This document shows, piece by piece, positions 47,879-56,073 of a stretch of DNA of 64,000 nt. The translations under genes and the position numbers were made by a program. Source of the stretch: Streptacidiphilus fuscans (GTDB taxonomy: Bacteria; Actinomycetota; Actinomycetes; Streptomycetales; Streptomycetaceae); the NCBI RefSeq assembly GCF_015690355.1, contig NZ_JADPRT010000003.1:648474-712473 (forward strand), written 5' to 3'. Every line of letters starts with the position of its first letter. Positions within the stretch are counted from its first letter, which is position 1. A model generated the notes under the pieces. The model worked only from the letters and a program-made list of their open reading frames with translations. It was not told the origin of the DNA and did not search any database.

Positions 47879-47889
47879 TGAAGGTGTGC

Positions 47890-48210
47890 TCAGTGCGTGG
47901 ATTCGGGCCAGAGCTCGGCCAGTTCGGCCAACTGCTCGGCGAGCACCGACTCGGCGGCGGTGAGCGGCACGTCCCCGCAGAGCCGCTCCGGATGCCCGGC
48001 GGAGGGCCCGCACAGACGGCGGCGCCGCACGGGGGCGTCGTGCGGGGACCAGCGGCCGTCCCACTCCGCGCAGGGCGGGGCCAGCATGCAGAGGCCGATC
48101 GATCCGAAGACCGTGAGCGCCTTCAGGACGTGCAGCAGCGCCCCGCGTACCAGCAGCAGCGCCGTCGGCTGCTGCCGTCCTGCCCGTCTCGTCGGTCTGG
48201 TCGCTCTCAC
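47890..48210 (-). CDS. Small DUF6059-like protein
   Basis: 106 residues from GTG at 48210, overlapping the upstream stop (GTGA). One hydrophobic segment (LHVLKALTVFGSIGLCML) is followed by PAGHPERL-like (SAGHPERLCGDVPLTAAE) and a C-terminal helix. This pattern resembles DUF6059 proteins that recur in Streptomyces polyketide clusters. Role unknown. Translational coupling to the cyclase-like gene supports it being real. Confidence 0.6.
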   Translation of the reverse strand: MRATRPTRRAGRQQPTALLLVRGALLHVLKALTVFGSIGLCMLAPPCAEWDGRWSPHDAPVRRRRLCGPSAGHPERLCGDVPLTAAESVLAEQLAELAELWPESTH

Positions 48211-49286
48211 GTCGGGCCTTGGACATCGGGGGCGACCAGGTCGCGCAGGCCGGCCAGCAGCAGTTCGTCCTCGACGAGGACCGCGTCGCGCACCTGCTGC
48301 CTGGCCTGGGTGAGCGTCACATCCGCGCCGAACTGGGCGAAGACGCCGACCGCGTCGAGCGTGACCGTGTGCCGCACCGTGATCAGCGCCTTGTCGGCGG
48401 CGATCGCCCGGACCGACCAGCGGCCGGTGTGCGCGGCGACCGAGGGCGGCGGGTCCAGCTCCTTGAACACCAGCTCGTGGGTGGCCCGTTCGGCGCCGGG
48501 GTCCGCTGCGGCTGCCTCGGCGTCCTCCGGATGGTGCGGCTCCGGGGTCTCCGGCTTGTCCAGGCGGAACGTGGTCGGGGGCAGCGCGATCTGCATCTGC
48601 CGACGCCGGGCGGTCTCGCCGTCCGGGGCGACCCGGACGAGCTGGAGCACGGTCACCCGGTGCCCGCCGCCGTTCCACAACCCGTGCGTGCCGTGCGCCT
48701 CCGCCGAGCGGACCTGCGGGAGCCGTGTCCACAGCTCCGGCCGGTCCAGCTGCGCGATCGCCTCCGGATGGTCGGGGCCGACCGGCAGCACGGTGGTGGC
48801 GCGGACCTCGAACTGCAGGTCCGCATGGCCGGACCCGGTGTGCACCGACGACCGCAGCGCGTGCAACTGGCCGACGGCGGCGGCCCCGAGCTGCTCCTGC
48901 AACTGCTCGTACTGCGCGTCGTCGCGCACCTCCGCGGTGAAGTCCTGCCGCAGCAGCACCCGGCAGCGTCCACTGCCGCGGTCCACGACGTGCCACTCAC
49001 CGCAGGTGAACGCGAGCGGGTCGGCGGGCTCCACCCGCTGGAACGTGATGCTGCGGCGCTCCCAGTCCAGCCGCCGGGTGGAGGTCCAGGCATACGGCCT
49101 GCCCTCGCTCACTGACCAGATCCGGCCGAGCTGACGGGTGCTCTCGTCCTCCAGCACCTCGGTGTGCACCACCTCGTCGAACAGCTGCGGCCAGGTGGCG
49201 AGATCGGCGAGCAGACCGAAGACGCTGGTGGCGTCCATGAGGAGGTCGACCCCGTTCGCGGTGGTGAGTCGCCTTGTGTCCGGCAT
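48207..49286 (-). CDS. Di-domain aromatase/cyclase-like protein (SRPBCC/START fold)
   Basis: 359 residues from ATG at 49286 (AAGGGA upstream). Two tandem SRPBCC modules: residues about 1-150 (DATSVFGLLADLATWPQLFDEVVHTEVL, RIWSVSEGRPYAWTSTRRLDWERRSITFQ) and about 170-345 (NGGGHRVTVLQLVRVAPDG, GVFAQFGADVTLTQARQQVRDAV). The arrangement matches bifunctional aromatase/cyclases of type II PKS systems, which fold poly-beta-keto chains. No KS-alpha/KS-beta pair exists in the window, so its substrate must come from the type I PKS or it has another role. Confidence 0.85.
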   Translation of the reverse strand: MPDTRRLTTANGVDLLMDATSVFGLLADLATWPQLFDEVVHTEVLEDESTRQLGRIWSVSEGRPYAWTSTRRLDWERRSITFQRVEPADPLAFTCGEWHVVDRGSGRCRVLLRQDFTAEVRDDAQYEQLQEQLGAAAVGQLHALRSSVHTGSGHADLQFEVRATTVLPVGPDHPEAIAQLDRPELWTRLPQVRSAEAHGTHGLWNGGGHRVTVLQLVRVAPDGETARRRQMQIALPPTTFRLDKPETPEPHHPEDAEAAAADPGAERATHELVFKELDPPPSVAAHTGRWSVRAIAADKALITVRHTVTLDAVGVFAQFGADVTLTQARQQVRDAVLVEDELLLAGLRDLVAPDVQGPT

Positions 49287-49725
49287 GGTAGTAGGAGTCC
49301 CTTCGGAGGCCGGCGTTCGCTTCTCCCCGGGGCGCCGGCCGGTGACGGTGCTGAGGGTGGGTGGGGAGGGGAGAGCGACGCCTCGGCGTTCCGTCCTTTC
49401 CTCGCTCTGCTGCATACCGATCGCGTACGTTCGAGGCAGCTCCGTCATGGTGCGTGCGCACCCTCGAACGATGCTCGACTCCCCATCGCGCGGGGGACGT
49501 TGCACCACCAGGGGCGCGAGGAACTGCGCGAGAAACCACGCTGTCCGGATGGCCCTGATCGTTCGGGGCTCTACCTGTCTGGGTGGCTTGTCGCGCAGTT
49601 CCCCGCGCCCCTGATGGTGCAACTACCTGCGGCAGCGAACGCCGTGACCTCTCGCGCCCACGCGGCGGAGCCGCATATCAGCAGAGTCCCGCGCCCCTGG
49701 GTGGCGCTTCGCGCCACGGCACCGC
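49287..49725. other. 439-base gap with a long streptomycete-type inverted repeat
   Basis: No gene. Segments 49499-49539 and 49583-49623 are 41-base near-perfect inverted copies (four mismatches) containing GGGGCGCGAGGAACTGCGCG and its complement. This element is common between Streptomyces genes and may be a terminator or mobile palindrome. A partial third copy lies near 49690-49700. The promoter for the cyclase-like gene should lie at the left edge. Confidence 0.6.
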
Positions 49726-50544
49726 CTACGCGGCGAAGAGCTCCAGCAGCGGTCGCTCCCGGGTGTCCAGGGTGTCCAGCGCGGGATCCGCGGACAGCAT
49801 CGCCTGGTGCAGGCGCTGAAGCCCCATGCACGGCTCGATGCCCAGCTCCTCGACGATGCGGCGACGGAGCCGCTGGTAGACCTCCAGCGCCCGCCACTGC
49901 TTCCCCGAGCGGTAGAACGCGGTCATGCACTGCGCGTGCAGCCGCTCGTTGAGCGGGTGACGTGCCGTCAGCTCGATGAGCTCGGTGAGCATTTCGGAGT
50001 GGTGCCCGAGCCGCAGCTCGGCCTCCACCCGGCACTCGAGGACGCCCAGCCGGCTCTCCTCCAGGCGGGCCAGCTCGATCTCCAGGACCGGGCCGACAGG
50101 CACGTCGACCAGGCCCGGACCGCGCCACAGCTCCAGCGCGCGGGTGTAGAGGCGGACGGCCTCCGCGTCGTCGCCGGCCTGGAACTCGGCGTGGCCCTCG
50201 GTGGCCAGACGGTCGTACTCGTGCACGTCCACCGCGCCCGGCTGGACCTCCAGCAGGTAGCCGCGGTGGCGGGTGGAGAGGATGCCCTTGGCCGCGCCCG
50301 GGTTCAGTTCGCCCAGGGAGGCCGCCAACAGCCGCCGCAGCTGCAGGATGTAGGTCTGCAGCGTGGTGAGGGAGCTGCGCGGCATGTTGCTGCCCCAGAT
50401 CTCCTCGATGAGCGTGGGGACGGGGACGACCTGGTTGGCGTAGACCGCCAGCAGGGCCAGCACCTGGCGCGGCTTGCCCGCGCTAGGGACGATGGATCTG
50501 CCGCCGGCCTCCGCGGACAGGGGTCCCAGAATCCCGATCTCCAT
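49726..50544 (-). CDS. SARP-family transcriptional activator
   Basis: 272 residues, excellent ribosome site (GGAGGAACC before ATG). An OmpR-like winged helix (MEIGILGPLSAEAGG; KPRQVLALLAVYANQVVPVPTLIEEIWG; LQTYILQLRRLL) is followed by a bacterial transcriptional activation domain (about 97-245, with YDRLATEGHAEFQAGD and LIELTARHPLNERLHAQCMTAFYRSGKQWRALEVY). SARPs of this short form are cluster-specific activators. Candidate boxes lie upstream of the PKS operon near 19730-19778. Confidence 0.95.
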   Translation of the reverse strand: MEIGILGPLSAEAGGRSIVPSAGKPRQVLALLAVYANQVVPVPTLIEEIWGSNMPRSSLTTLQTYILQLRRLLAASLGELNPGAAKGILSTRHRGYLLEVQPGAVDVHEYDRLATEGHAEFQAGDDAEAVRLYTRALELWRGPGLVDVPVGPVLEIELARLEESRLGVLECRVEAELRLGHHSEMLTELIELTARHPLNERLHAQCMTAFYRSGKQWRALEVYQRLRRRIVEELGIEPCMGLQRLHQAMLSADPALDTLDTRERPLLELFAA

Positions 50545-50793
50545 GGTTCCTCCGTGGTGAGCCGACCCGCTGTTGATGCGGGCTTGACGTCGTGTCGAGA
50601 TTCCCGACGTCACGACTGTCACATTCCGAGGATGTGCGGCGACAGTGTCAGGTACCGCAGTCGGCCGTGAGTTCCCAACGTCCGAGTCGTGAAATATTCA
50701 CGACCGATCGTTCGGTTGCGCGCAACCGCCCCCGTCGCGGACAGGTCGACGGGGGCGGCGCGGCGTGCGTAACCAGTGCTGACAGAAGGGCGC
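50545..50793. promoter_or_regulatory. SARP promoter region with palindrome, and MMPL terminator
   Basis: CGTGAAATATTCACG (50688-50702) is a perfect palindrome around ATA and is a likely operator for the SARP gene. An 11-bp hairpin (50727-50737 with 50747-50757) lies downstream of the MMPL stop and is a likely terminator for that gene. Confidence 0.5.
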
Positions 50794-53028
50794 TCAGCCC
50801 GCGGCCACGGGCTCTCCCGCGTCCTCCGGGCTGTCCTCGTCGGCCACCGCAGGCGTGGCCGGCGAGGCCGCTGAGGCGGCCGTGGCGCCCGTGTGGCGCT
50901 CCGAGCGGCGCCAGTTGCGCTCGCCCAACAGCGTCATCACCGAGGGCAGCAGCACCCCGCGGATGACGGTCGCGTCGACCAGCACCGCGACGGCGAGGCC
51001 CACGCCGACCTCCTTCATCGAGGTCACCGACAGCGTGCCGAAGATGGCGAACACGCCCACCATGATCAGCGCGGCGCTGCTGACCACGCCCGCCGTGCTG
51101 CCGATGCCGCGGGCGACCGCGGTCTTGGTGTCCAGGCCCTGGTCGTGGCCCTCCTTGATCCGGGACACCACGAAGACGTGGTAGTCCATGCTCAGACCGA
51201 AGAGGATGACGAAGAGGAAGAGCGGCAGCCAGGACGTGATCGCGCCGACCGTCCGCGCCCCGATCAGCGAGGCCGCGAAGCCGTGCTGGAAGACCAGCGT
51301 CAGCGCGCCGTACGCCGCTCCGACCGAGAGCAGGTTGAGCAGCGCCGCCGTGATCGCGATGACGATGGAGCGGAACGAGATCAGCATCAGTGCGAAGGCC
51401 AGCGCGATGACGAAGGCAAAGACCGGCAGCGCGCTGTTCGAGAGCTGCTTGCTGAAGTCCACCGACGCGGCGGTGTCGCCCGCGACGTCGACCTCCGCGC
51501 CCGGCAGCTTGCCGAGCGTGGCCGGGATGACCTGGCCGCGCAGCACGTTGAGCGCGGCGACGCTGGGCGCGTCGGTGCCGGTGCCGTCCAGGGTGACGGT
51601 GATGACCGCGATGTCCTTGTCGGCGTGGACGGTCTCGGTGATCGGCTCGTGCAGCTTGCCGGTCGCCAGCGCGGCCTGCTTGAAGGCGGCGAAGGCCTGC
51701 GTCTGGGCGGGGTCACCGACGGCGGAGGAGCGCACCACCACGGTGGCCGGCAGCGGGCTGCCGGGGAAGGCCTTGGCGATCAACTCGCCGGTGCGCACCA
51801 CCGAGTTGCTGCTCGGCAGCTCCTGGGAGGCCGTCAACTGCGCGGTGTGCATGCCCAGCACGGGCACCGCGAGGCCCAGTAGCGCCAGCGTGGCGACCAG
51901 GGCGGAGATCAACGGCCGGGCCAGGACGGTGCGCAGCACCGGCGCCAGCAGGCGACCACCCTCGGGGGAGGGACGACGACGGCCGAGGAACGGGATGCGC
52001 AGCCGGTCCACCTTGTCGCCGAGCATCGACAGCAGCGCCGGAAGCACCGTCAGCGAGCCCAGCACCGCGACCAGCACGACCACGATGGTCGCCACGCCCA
52101 TGGCCCGGAAGTCGGCGATCCCGGTGAGGAACATGCCCGCCATGGCGACCATCACGGTCAGGCCGGAGACCAGCACCGAGTGGCCGGAGGTCTCCGCCGC
52201 GATCCGCAGCGCGGTCTCCGGGTCCTTGCCCGCAGCCCGCTCCTCGCGCTCCCGGCTGAGGTAGAAGAGGCAGTAGTCCACGCCGACGGCCAGACCCACC
52301 AGCAGCATCACCGAGGAGGCGTCGGAGCTGGTCGGCACCAGCTTGGTGGTCAGCGCGACCAGCCCGAAAGCGCCGGTGAACGCGGTGACCGCGAGCACCA
52401 CCGGCAGCACGGCGGCGACCAGCGCGCCGAAGACGATCAGCAGGATGCCCAGCGCCAGCGGCACCGCCGTCCACTCGGCGCCCGCGAAGTCGCTGTTGAA
52501 GGTGTCGTTGAACTCCTTCGTCGCACCAGCGGTCCCGTACTCGACGACGGTCGCCTCCGGGTGCTGCTTCTGCACCTTGGCGACCGCGTCGAGCACGGGC
52601 TGCACCCGGTCGGCGGCGGTGTCGGGGTCGCCGCTCATCACGAACTCGACCAGCGCGGAGTGGCCGTCGGCCGAGAGGGCGCCGCTGGTGTACGGGCTCT
52701 GCACCTGCGCGACGCGCCCGGTGGACTCCACGGCGGCGACGGAGGCGTCGACGATGGCGTGGAAGCGCGGGTCGGTGGCGGTGAAGCCCTGGGACTGGAT
52801 GAAGACCGACTCGGCGGCGGGCTGGGCCAGCCCCGCCGCGGCCAGGGCGTGCACGGCACGCCCCGACTCACCGACGCCGTTGTCGGCGTCGGTGGTGTTC
52901 TTCGTTCCGGCCATGCTGCCGAGCGTGGTCGCGAGGACCACGAAGAGCAGCCAGCCGAAGACGGCGGTCTTGCGGTGCCGGGCGCTCCAGTCGCCTACGG
53001 CGACCGTGAGCCGGGACCTGTTGGACAT
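50794..53028 (-). CDS. MMPL/RND-family transporter
   Basis: 744 residues. About 12 transmembrane segments arranged as two sets, each of one helix, a large outer loop and five helices. The first helix is TAVFGWLLFVVLATTLGSM. Family motifs GVDYCLFYLSREREE and GLSMDYHVFVVSRIKEGHD contain the Asp and Tyr residues linked to proton use. AAGGAGG ribosome site. MMPL exporters commonly move lipidic natural products, so export of the cluster product is likely. Confidence 0.93.
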   Translation of the reverse strand: MSNRSRLTVAVGDWSARHRKTAVFGWLLFVVLATTLGSMAGTKNTTDADNGVGESGRAVHALAAAGLAQPAAESVFIQSQGFTATDPRFHAIVDASVAAVESTGRVAQVQSPYTSGALSADGHSALVEFVMSGDPDTAADRVQPVLDAVAKVQKQHPEATVVEYGTAGATKEFNDTFNSDFAGAEWTAVPLALGILLIVFGALVAAVLPVVLAVTAFTGAFGLVALTTKLVPTSSDASSVMLLVGLAVGVDYCLFYLSREREERAAGKDPETALRIAAETSGHSVLVSGLTVMVAMAGMFLTGIADFRAMGVATIVVVLVAVLGSLTVLPALLSMLGDKVDRLRIPFLGRRRPSPEGGRLLAPVLRTVLARPLISALVATLALLGLAVPVLGMHTAQLTASQELPSSNSVVRTGELIAKAFPGSPLPATVVVRSSAVGDPAQTQAFAAFKQAALATGKLHEPITETVHADKDIAVITVTLDGTGTDAPSVAALNVLRGQVIPATLGKLPGAEVDVAGDTAASVDFSKQLSNSALPVFAFVIALAFALMLISFRSIVIAITAALLNLLSVGAAYGALTLVFQHGFAASLIGARTVGAITSWLPLFLFVILFGLSMDYHVFVVSRIKEGHDQGLDTKTAVARGIGSTAGVVSSAALIMVGVFAIFGTLSVTSMKEVGVGLAVAVLVDATVIRGVLLPSVMTLLGERNWRRSERHTGATAASAASPATPAVADEDSPEDAGEPVAAG

Positions 53029-53236
53029 GGGAGGAGCCTCCTTGGGAATGGGTCCGCAAGGGGGATCGGTCCGCCAGTGCCCTCACCGGGCACGCCCCTG
53101 CGGTCGTAGTCGGGTCGACCGGGCAGTCACCGTCGTCGCAGGGCCGCCGGCCCGGCGGTGGTCCGCTCCCGCTGGGGGAGGAACCCTGGTGGCAGCGCCC
53201 GGCCGGACCGTGTTGCGTGATCGCGTGCGCGGGATG

Positions 53237-53689
53237 TCAGCCGGCCAGGCAGGTGACGGTTCCCTTGTGCTGCTCGCCGACCTGGTTGCCGGAGCTGTCC
53301 GGGTAGCTCCAGAACAGCTGCATGGTGCCGGAGTTGAGGTCCTGCGCCTCGGTGACGGTGAAGTTGCCGGGCTCGATCCAGCTGACGGTGTAGATGCCGT
53401 CGGCGACCTTGGCCGTCGACACGTTCTCGGTCAGCACGGTGCCGACCGGGATCCCGAACGGGCCACCGGAGGTGACGGTGGCGGTCAGCTGGGTTCCGGC
53501 GGCGTTGTAGGCCATCTTCTCGTTGAAGCCCACGTCGGTCGTCGCCTGGAAGGTGTGCCCGTCCAGCGTGTGGCAGCCGGTGTCGGTCACCCGGGTGGTC
53601 GCGGCAGAGGCCGTGGTGACGGCTGCGGTCGTGGTGGCCGCGGCGAGCACGGTGGCCGCCGCCGCGAGCAGGACGGGTCTGGTTCTCAT
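53237..53689 (-). CDS. Secreted MoaF-like/lipocalin-like protein
   Basis: 150 residues. A Sec signal peptide (MRTRPVLLAAAATVLAAATTTA, cleavage near ASAA) is followed by a roughly 115-residue beta-rich domain with one Cys near each end (GCHTLDG and GTVTCLAG), which could form a disulfide. The phrase DGIYTVSWIEPGNFTVTEAQDL resembles MoaF-type small-ligand domains. AGGAGA ribosome site. It may bind or chaperone the exported product; this is inferred from position only. Confidence 0.65.
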   Translation of the reverse strand: MRTRPVLLAAAATVLAAATTTAAVTTASAATTRVTDTGCHTLDGHTFQATTDVGFNEKMAYNAAGTQLTATVTSGGPFGIPVGTVLTENVSTAKVADGIYTVSWIEPGNFTVTEAQDLNSGTMQLFWSYPDSSGNQVGEQHKGTVTCLAG

Positions 53690-54077
53690 CGGGCGTCTCC
53701 TGACTTGTCGGGCATGGTTGATGTCTACGGTGCATCCAGGCGCTCGAACGCTCCTTGAGCCCGGCTCGGCGGCGTGCGAACGGATTTCCGGCAGGTCGCG
53801 CCGGGTTTCGCAGTTGGCTGCGGACAGGTTGCGCGCGGGTGACCGGACGGGGTCGCCGTGGGTTCGTGGCGCGGGGTTCCTGCTCGGGCCTCGTGCCGGT
53901 TCTTGCTTCGGATGTGCGGCCCTTTACCGCCGTTGTCGCCGCATTGCCGACGATTGCGCGGTCCACGGCTCGACGAGCGCGCGTCCAGCCGCAATCACGG
54001 CCGCGTTCGAGGCCCTTCCGAGGCGGGGCGCGCAGACTTCACAGAATCATTCGCACGGCCTGCAATGGGGGTAGGGC
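53690..54077. promoter_or_regulatory. 388-base divergent region upstream of the fatty acyl-AMP ligase
   Basis: Separates the leftward secreted-protein gene from the rightward ligase gene. No plausible ORF. TTCACA (54038-54043) and TGCAAT (54061-54066) are 17 bases apart and form a weak promoter candidate just before GGGGGTAGGGC and the ATG. Confidence 0.3.
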
Positions 54078-55898
54078 ATGCACGCGGAGCGAACTCTCAC
54101 CGGCGACGTCATCGCGGCACTGCGGACACGACCGGACCGGGAGGCCCTCGTCGTGGTCCACCCCGACGGCCGTGACGAGCGCGTCAGCGCAGCCGAACTC
54201 GACCGCGACGCCCGGGCGGTGGCCGCAGAACTCCAGGCCCGCCGCGCGACCGGACGCCAGGTCCTGGTGGCCATGAGCCCCGGACGGGACCTCGTCGTCG
54301 CCCTGCTCGCCTGCCTCTACGCCGGATCTGTGGCCGTCCCCGCGCCGCTGCCCGGCGTCTCCCGTGCGGCGGGCGAGCGGACCACCGCGATCGTCAAGGA
54401 CTGCGCGGCCTGCCTGGTCCTCACCCGGGCCGAGTCGGCCGCCGAGATCTCCCGCCTGCTCGCCGCCGCCGGACGCCACGACGTCCCGTGCCTGGTCGTC
54501 GACGCGGTGGCGACCCGACGCGATCCGGGCGAGTGGACACCGCCCCGGCTCTCCGGCGGCGACCTCGCGCTGATCCAGTACACCTCCGGGACCACGGCGC
54601 TCCCGCGCGGTGTCCGGATCACCCAGGCCAACCTGTGCGCGGCCATGGACGCGGTCCGCACGGTCTTCGACACCGGCCCGCAGTCGCGCATCGGCGGCTG
54701 GCTGCCGTACTACCACGACCTCGGCCTGATCGGGCAGTTGCTGCACCCGCTCTGGCTGGGCGCGACCGCCGTGCTGATGCCGCCCGAGCTCTACCTCGCC
54801 GACCCTGCCGCCTGGCTGCACGCCATCGGCCGGTACGGAGTGACGACCGCCGCCGCGCCCGACTCCGCGTACGCACGCTGTGCGGCGGAGGTGACGGACG
54901 ACCAGCTGGCCTCGCTGGACCTGTCCCGCTGGCACACCGCCGTCAACGCTGCCGAGACGGTCCAGGCGACCACGCTCGCGGCGTTCCGCCGCCGCTTCGC
55001 CGCGGCCGGGCTGCCGGAGGGCGCCCAACGTCCCGCCTACGGCCTGGCCGAGGCCACGCTGCTGGTCGCGGCCGGCCGGGAGCCGGGCGGTTGGCAGGCG
55101 GCCGGTCGGGAGCTGGGTGGTCGGCAGCTGGGCAGTCGGGGCGCGGAAGGCACGGTCTTCTCGGCGGACCGCCTCCAACTGGGACGCGGGCTGCTCCGGC
55201 CCGCCGAGGTCGCGGCCGACGGCCGGGCCGTGGTGGCGAGCGGGATGCCCGCGCCGGGCATGGAGCTCGTGGTGGTCGACCCGCGCACCGGCGCCGAACT
55301 CCCGGACGGTGCCGTGGGGGAGATCCTGGTCGGCGGCCCGTCCGTGGCCCCCGGCTACTGGGGACGCCCGCTGGAAACCGGCGAGGTCTTCGGCCGCCGT
55401 GGCTCCTCCGGGAGCGGCAACTCCGGAGGCAGCGGCCTCCTCGCCACCGGCGACCTCGGGGCGCTGCTCGACGGGCAGCTCCATGTGCTCGGCCGCCAAC
55501 GCGAGTTGCTCAAGGTCGACGGTCGCTCCCTCCATCCCCAGGAGATCGAGCGCCAACTGCTGGACTGCGGCGCCATGCTGGCATCGGCCGTGGTCTTCGC
55601 CGTCGGCGGCGGCAGCGAGCAGTTGATCGTGGTGCAGGAGGTCCGCGGCACCGTGCGGTCCCACGGTGGCCACGCGGAGCTGGTGGCCAAGGTCCGCCGC
55701 TGCCTGGCCGAGGAGTTCGGCGCGGTCGCGGACGGCGTGGTGCTGGTCCGGCCGGGCACGGTCCGCCGCACCACCAGCGGCAAGGTCCGCCGCTCGGTGC
55801 TGCGGGAGAACTTCCTGCGCGGTGAGCTGCGGGCGCTCCACGCCGAGTGCACCGAGCAACTTCGTTGCGACATACCGGAGTTCATCGCAACCGCGTAG
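54078..55898 (+). CDS. Fatty acyl-AMP ligase (FAAL)
   Basis: 606 residues. AMP-forming motif IQYTSGTTALPRGV, FAAL-type GGWLPYYHDLGLIGQLLHPLW, YGLAEATLLVA, LATGDLG, and GRQRELLKVDGRSLHPQEIE with a terminal TTSGKVRRS. These match the FadD32/FAAL class, which activates fatty acids as adenylates and loads them on ACPs rather than CoA. With the following acyl-CoA dehydrogenase it resembles lipid-starter cassettes of lipopeptide clusters. The first PKS lacks a loading module, so an FAAL-derived acyl starter is plausible. Confidence 0.92.
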   Translation: MHAERTLTGDVIAALRTRPDREALVVVHPDGRDERVSAAELDRDARAVAAELQARRATGRQVLVAMSPGRDLVVALLACLYAGSVAVPAPLPGVSRAAGERTTAIVKDCAACLVLTRAESAAEISRLLAAAGRHDVPCLVVDAVATRRDPGEWTPPRLSGGDLALIQYTSGTTALPRGVRITQANLCAAMDAVRTVFDTGPQSRIGGWLPYYHDLGLIGQLLHPLWLGATAVLMPPELYLADPAAWLHAIGRYGVTTAAAPDSAYARCAAEVTDDQLASLDLSRWHTAVNAAETVQATTLAAFRRRFAAAGLPEGAQRPAYGLAEATLLVAAGREPGGWQAAGRELGGRQLGSRGAEGTVFSADRLQLGRGLLRPAEVAADGRAVVASGMPAPGMELVVVDPRTGAELPDGAVGEILVGGPSVAPGYWGRPLETGEVFGRRGSSGSGNSGGSGLLATGDLGALLDGQLHVLGRQRELLKVDGRSLHPQEIERQLLDCGAMLASAVVFAVGGGSEQLIVVQEVRGTVRSHGGHAELVAKVRRCLAEEFGAVADGVVLVRPGTVRRTTSGKVRRSVLRENFLRGELRALHAECTEQLRCDIPEFIATA

Positions 55899-56073
55899 GC
55901 CGTTCCGCCGGTGGCCGCCCGCCCTGGAACCGGGCGAGTCGTGTACGAGCCGAACTCCAGCCCCGCCCCAGCGGAGCGCGATGTCCCGCCCACAGACTCG
56001 CGCCTGCCGGCCCCCGAACGGATCATCATCCGTGTCGGGAGGCAGGGCCTGCACCAGGGAGTGAGGGACAGCC

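Noticed and set aside
54039..56054. A 671-residue open frame antisense to the fatty acyl-AMP ligase
   Set aside because: The plus strand encodes a complete FAAL with all adenylation motifs; the antisense frame has none.
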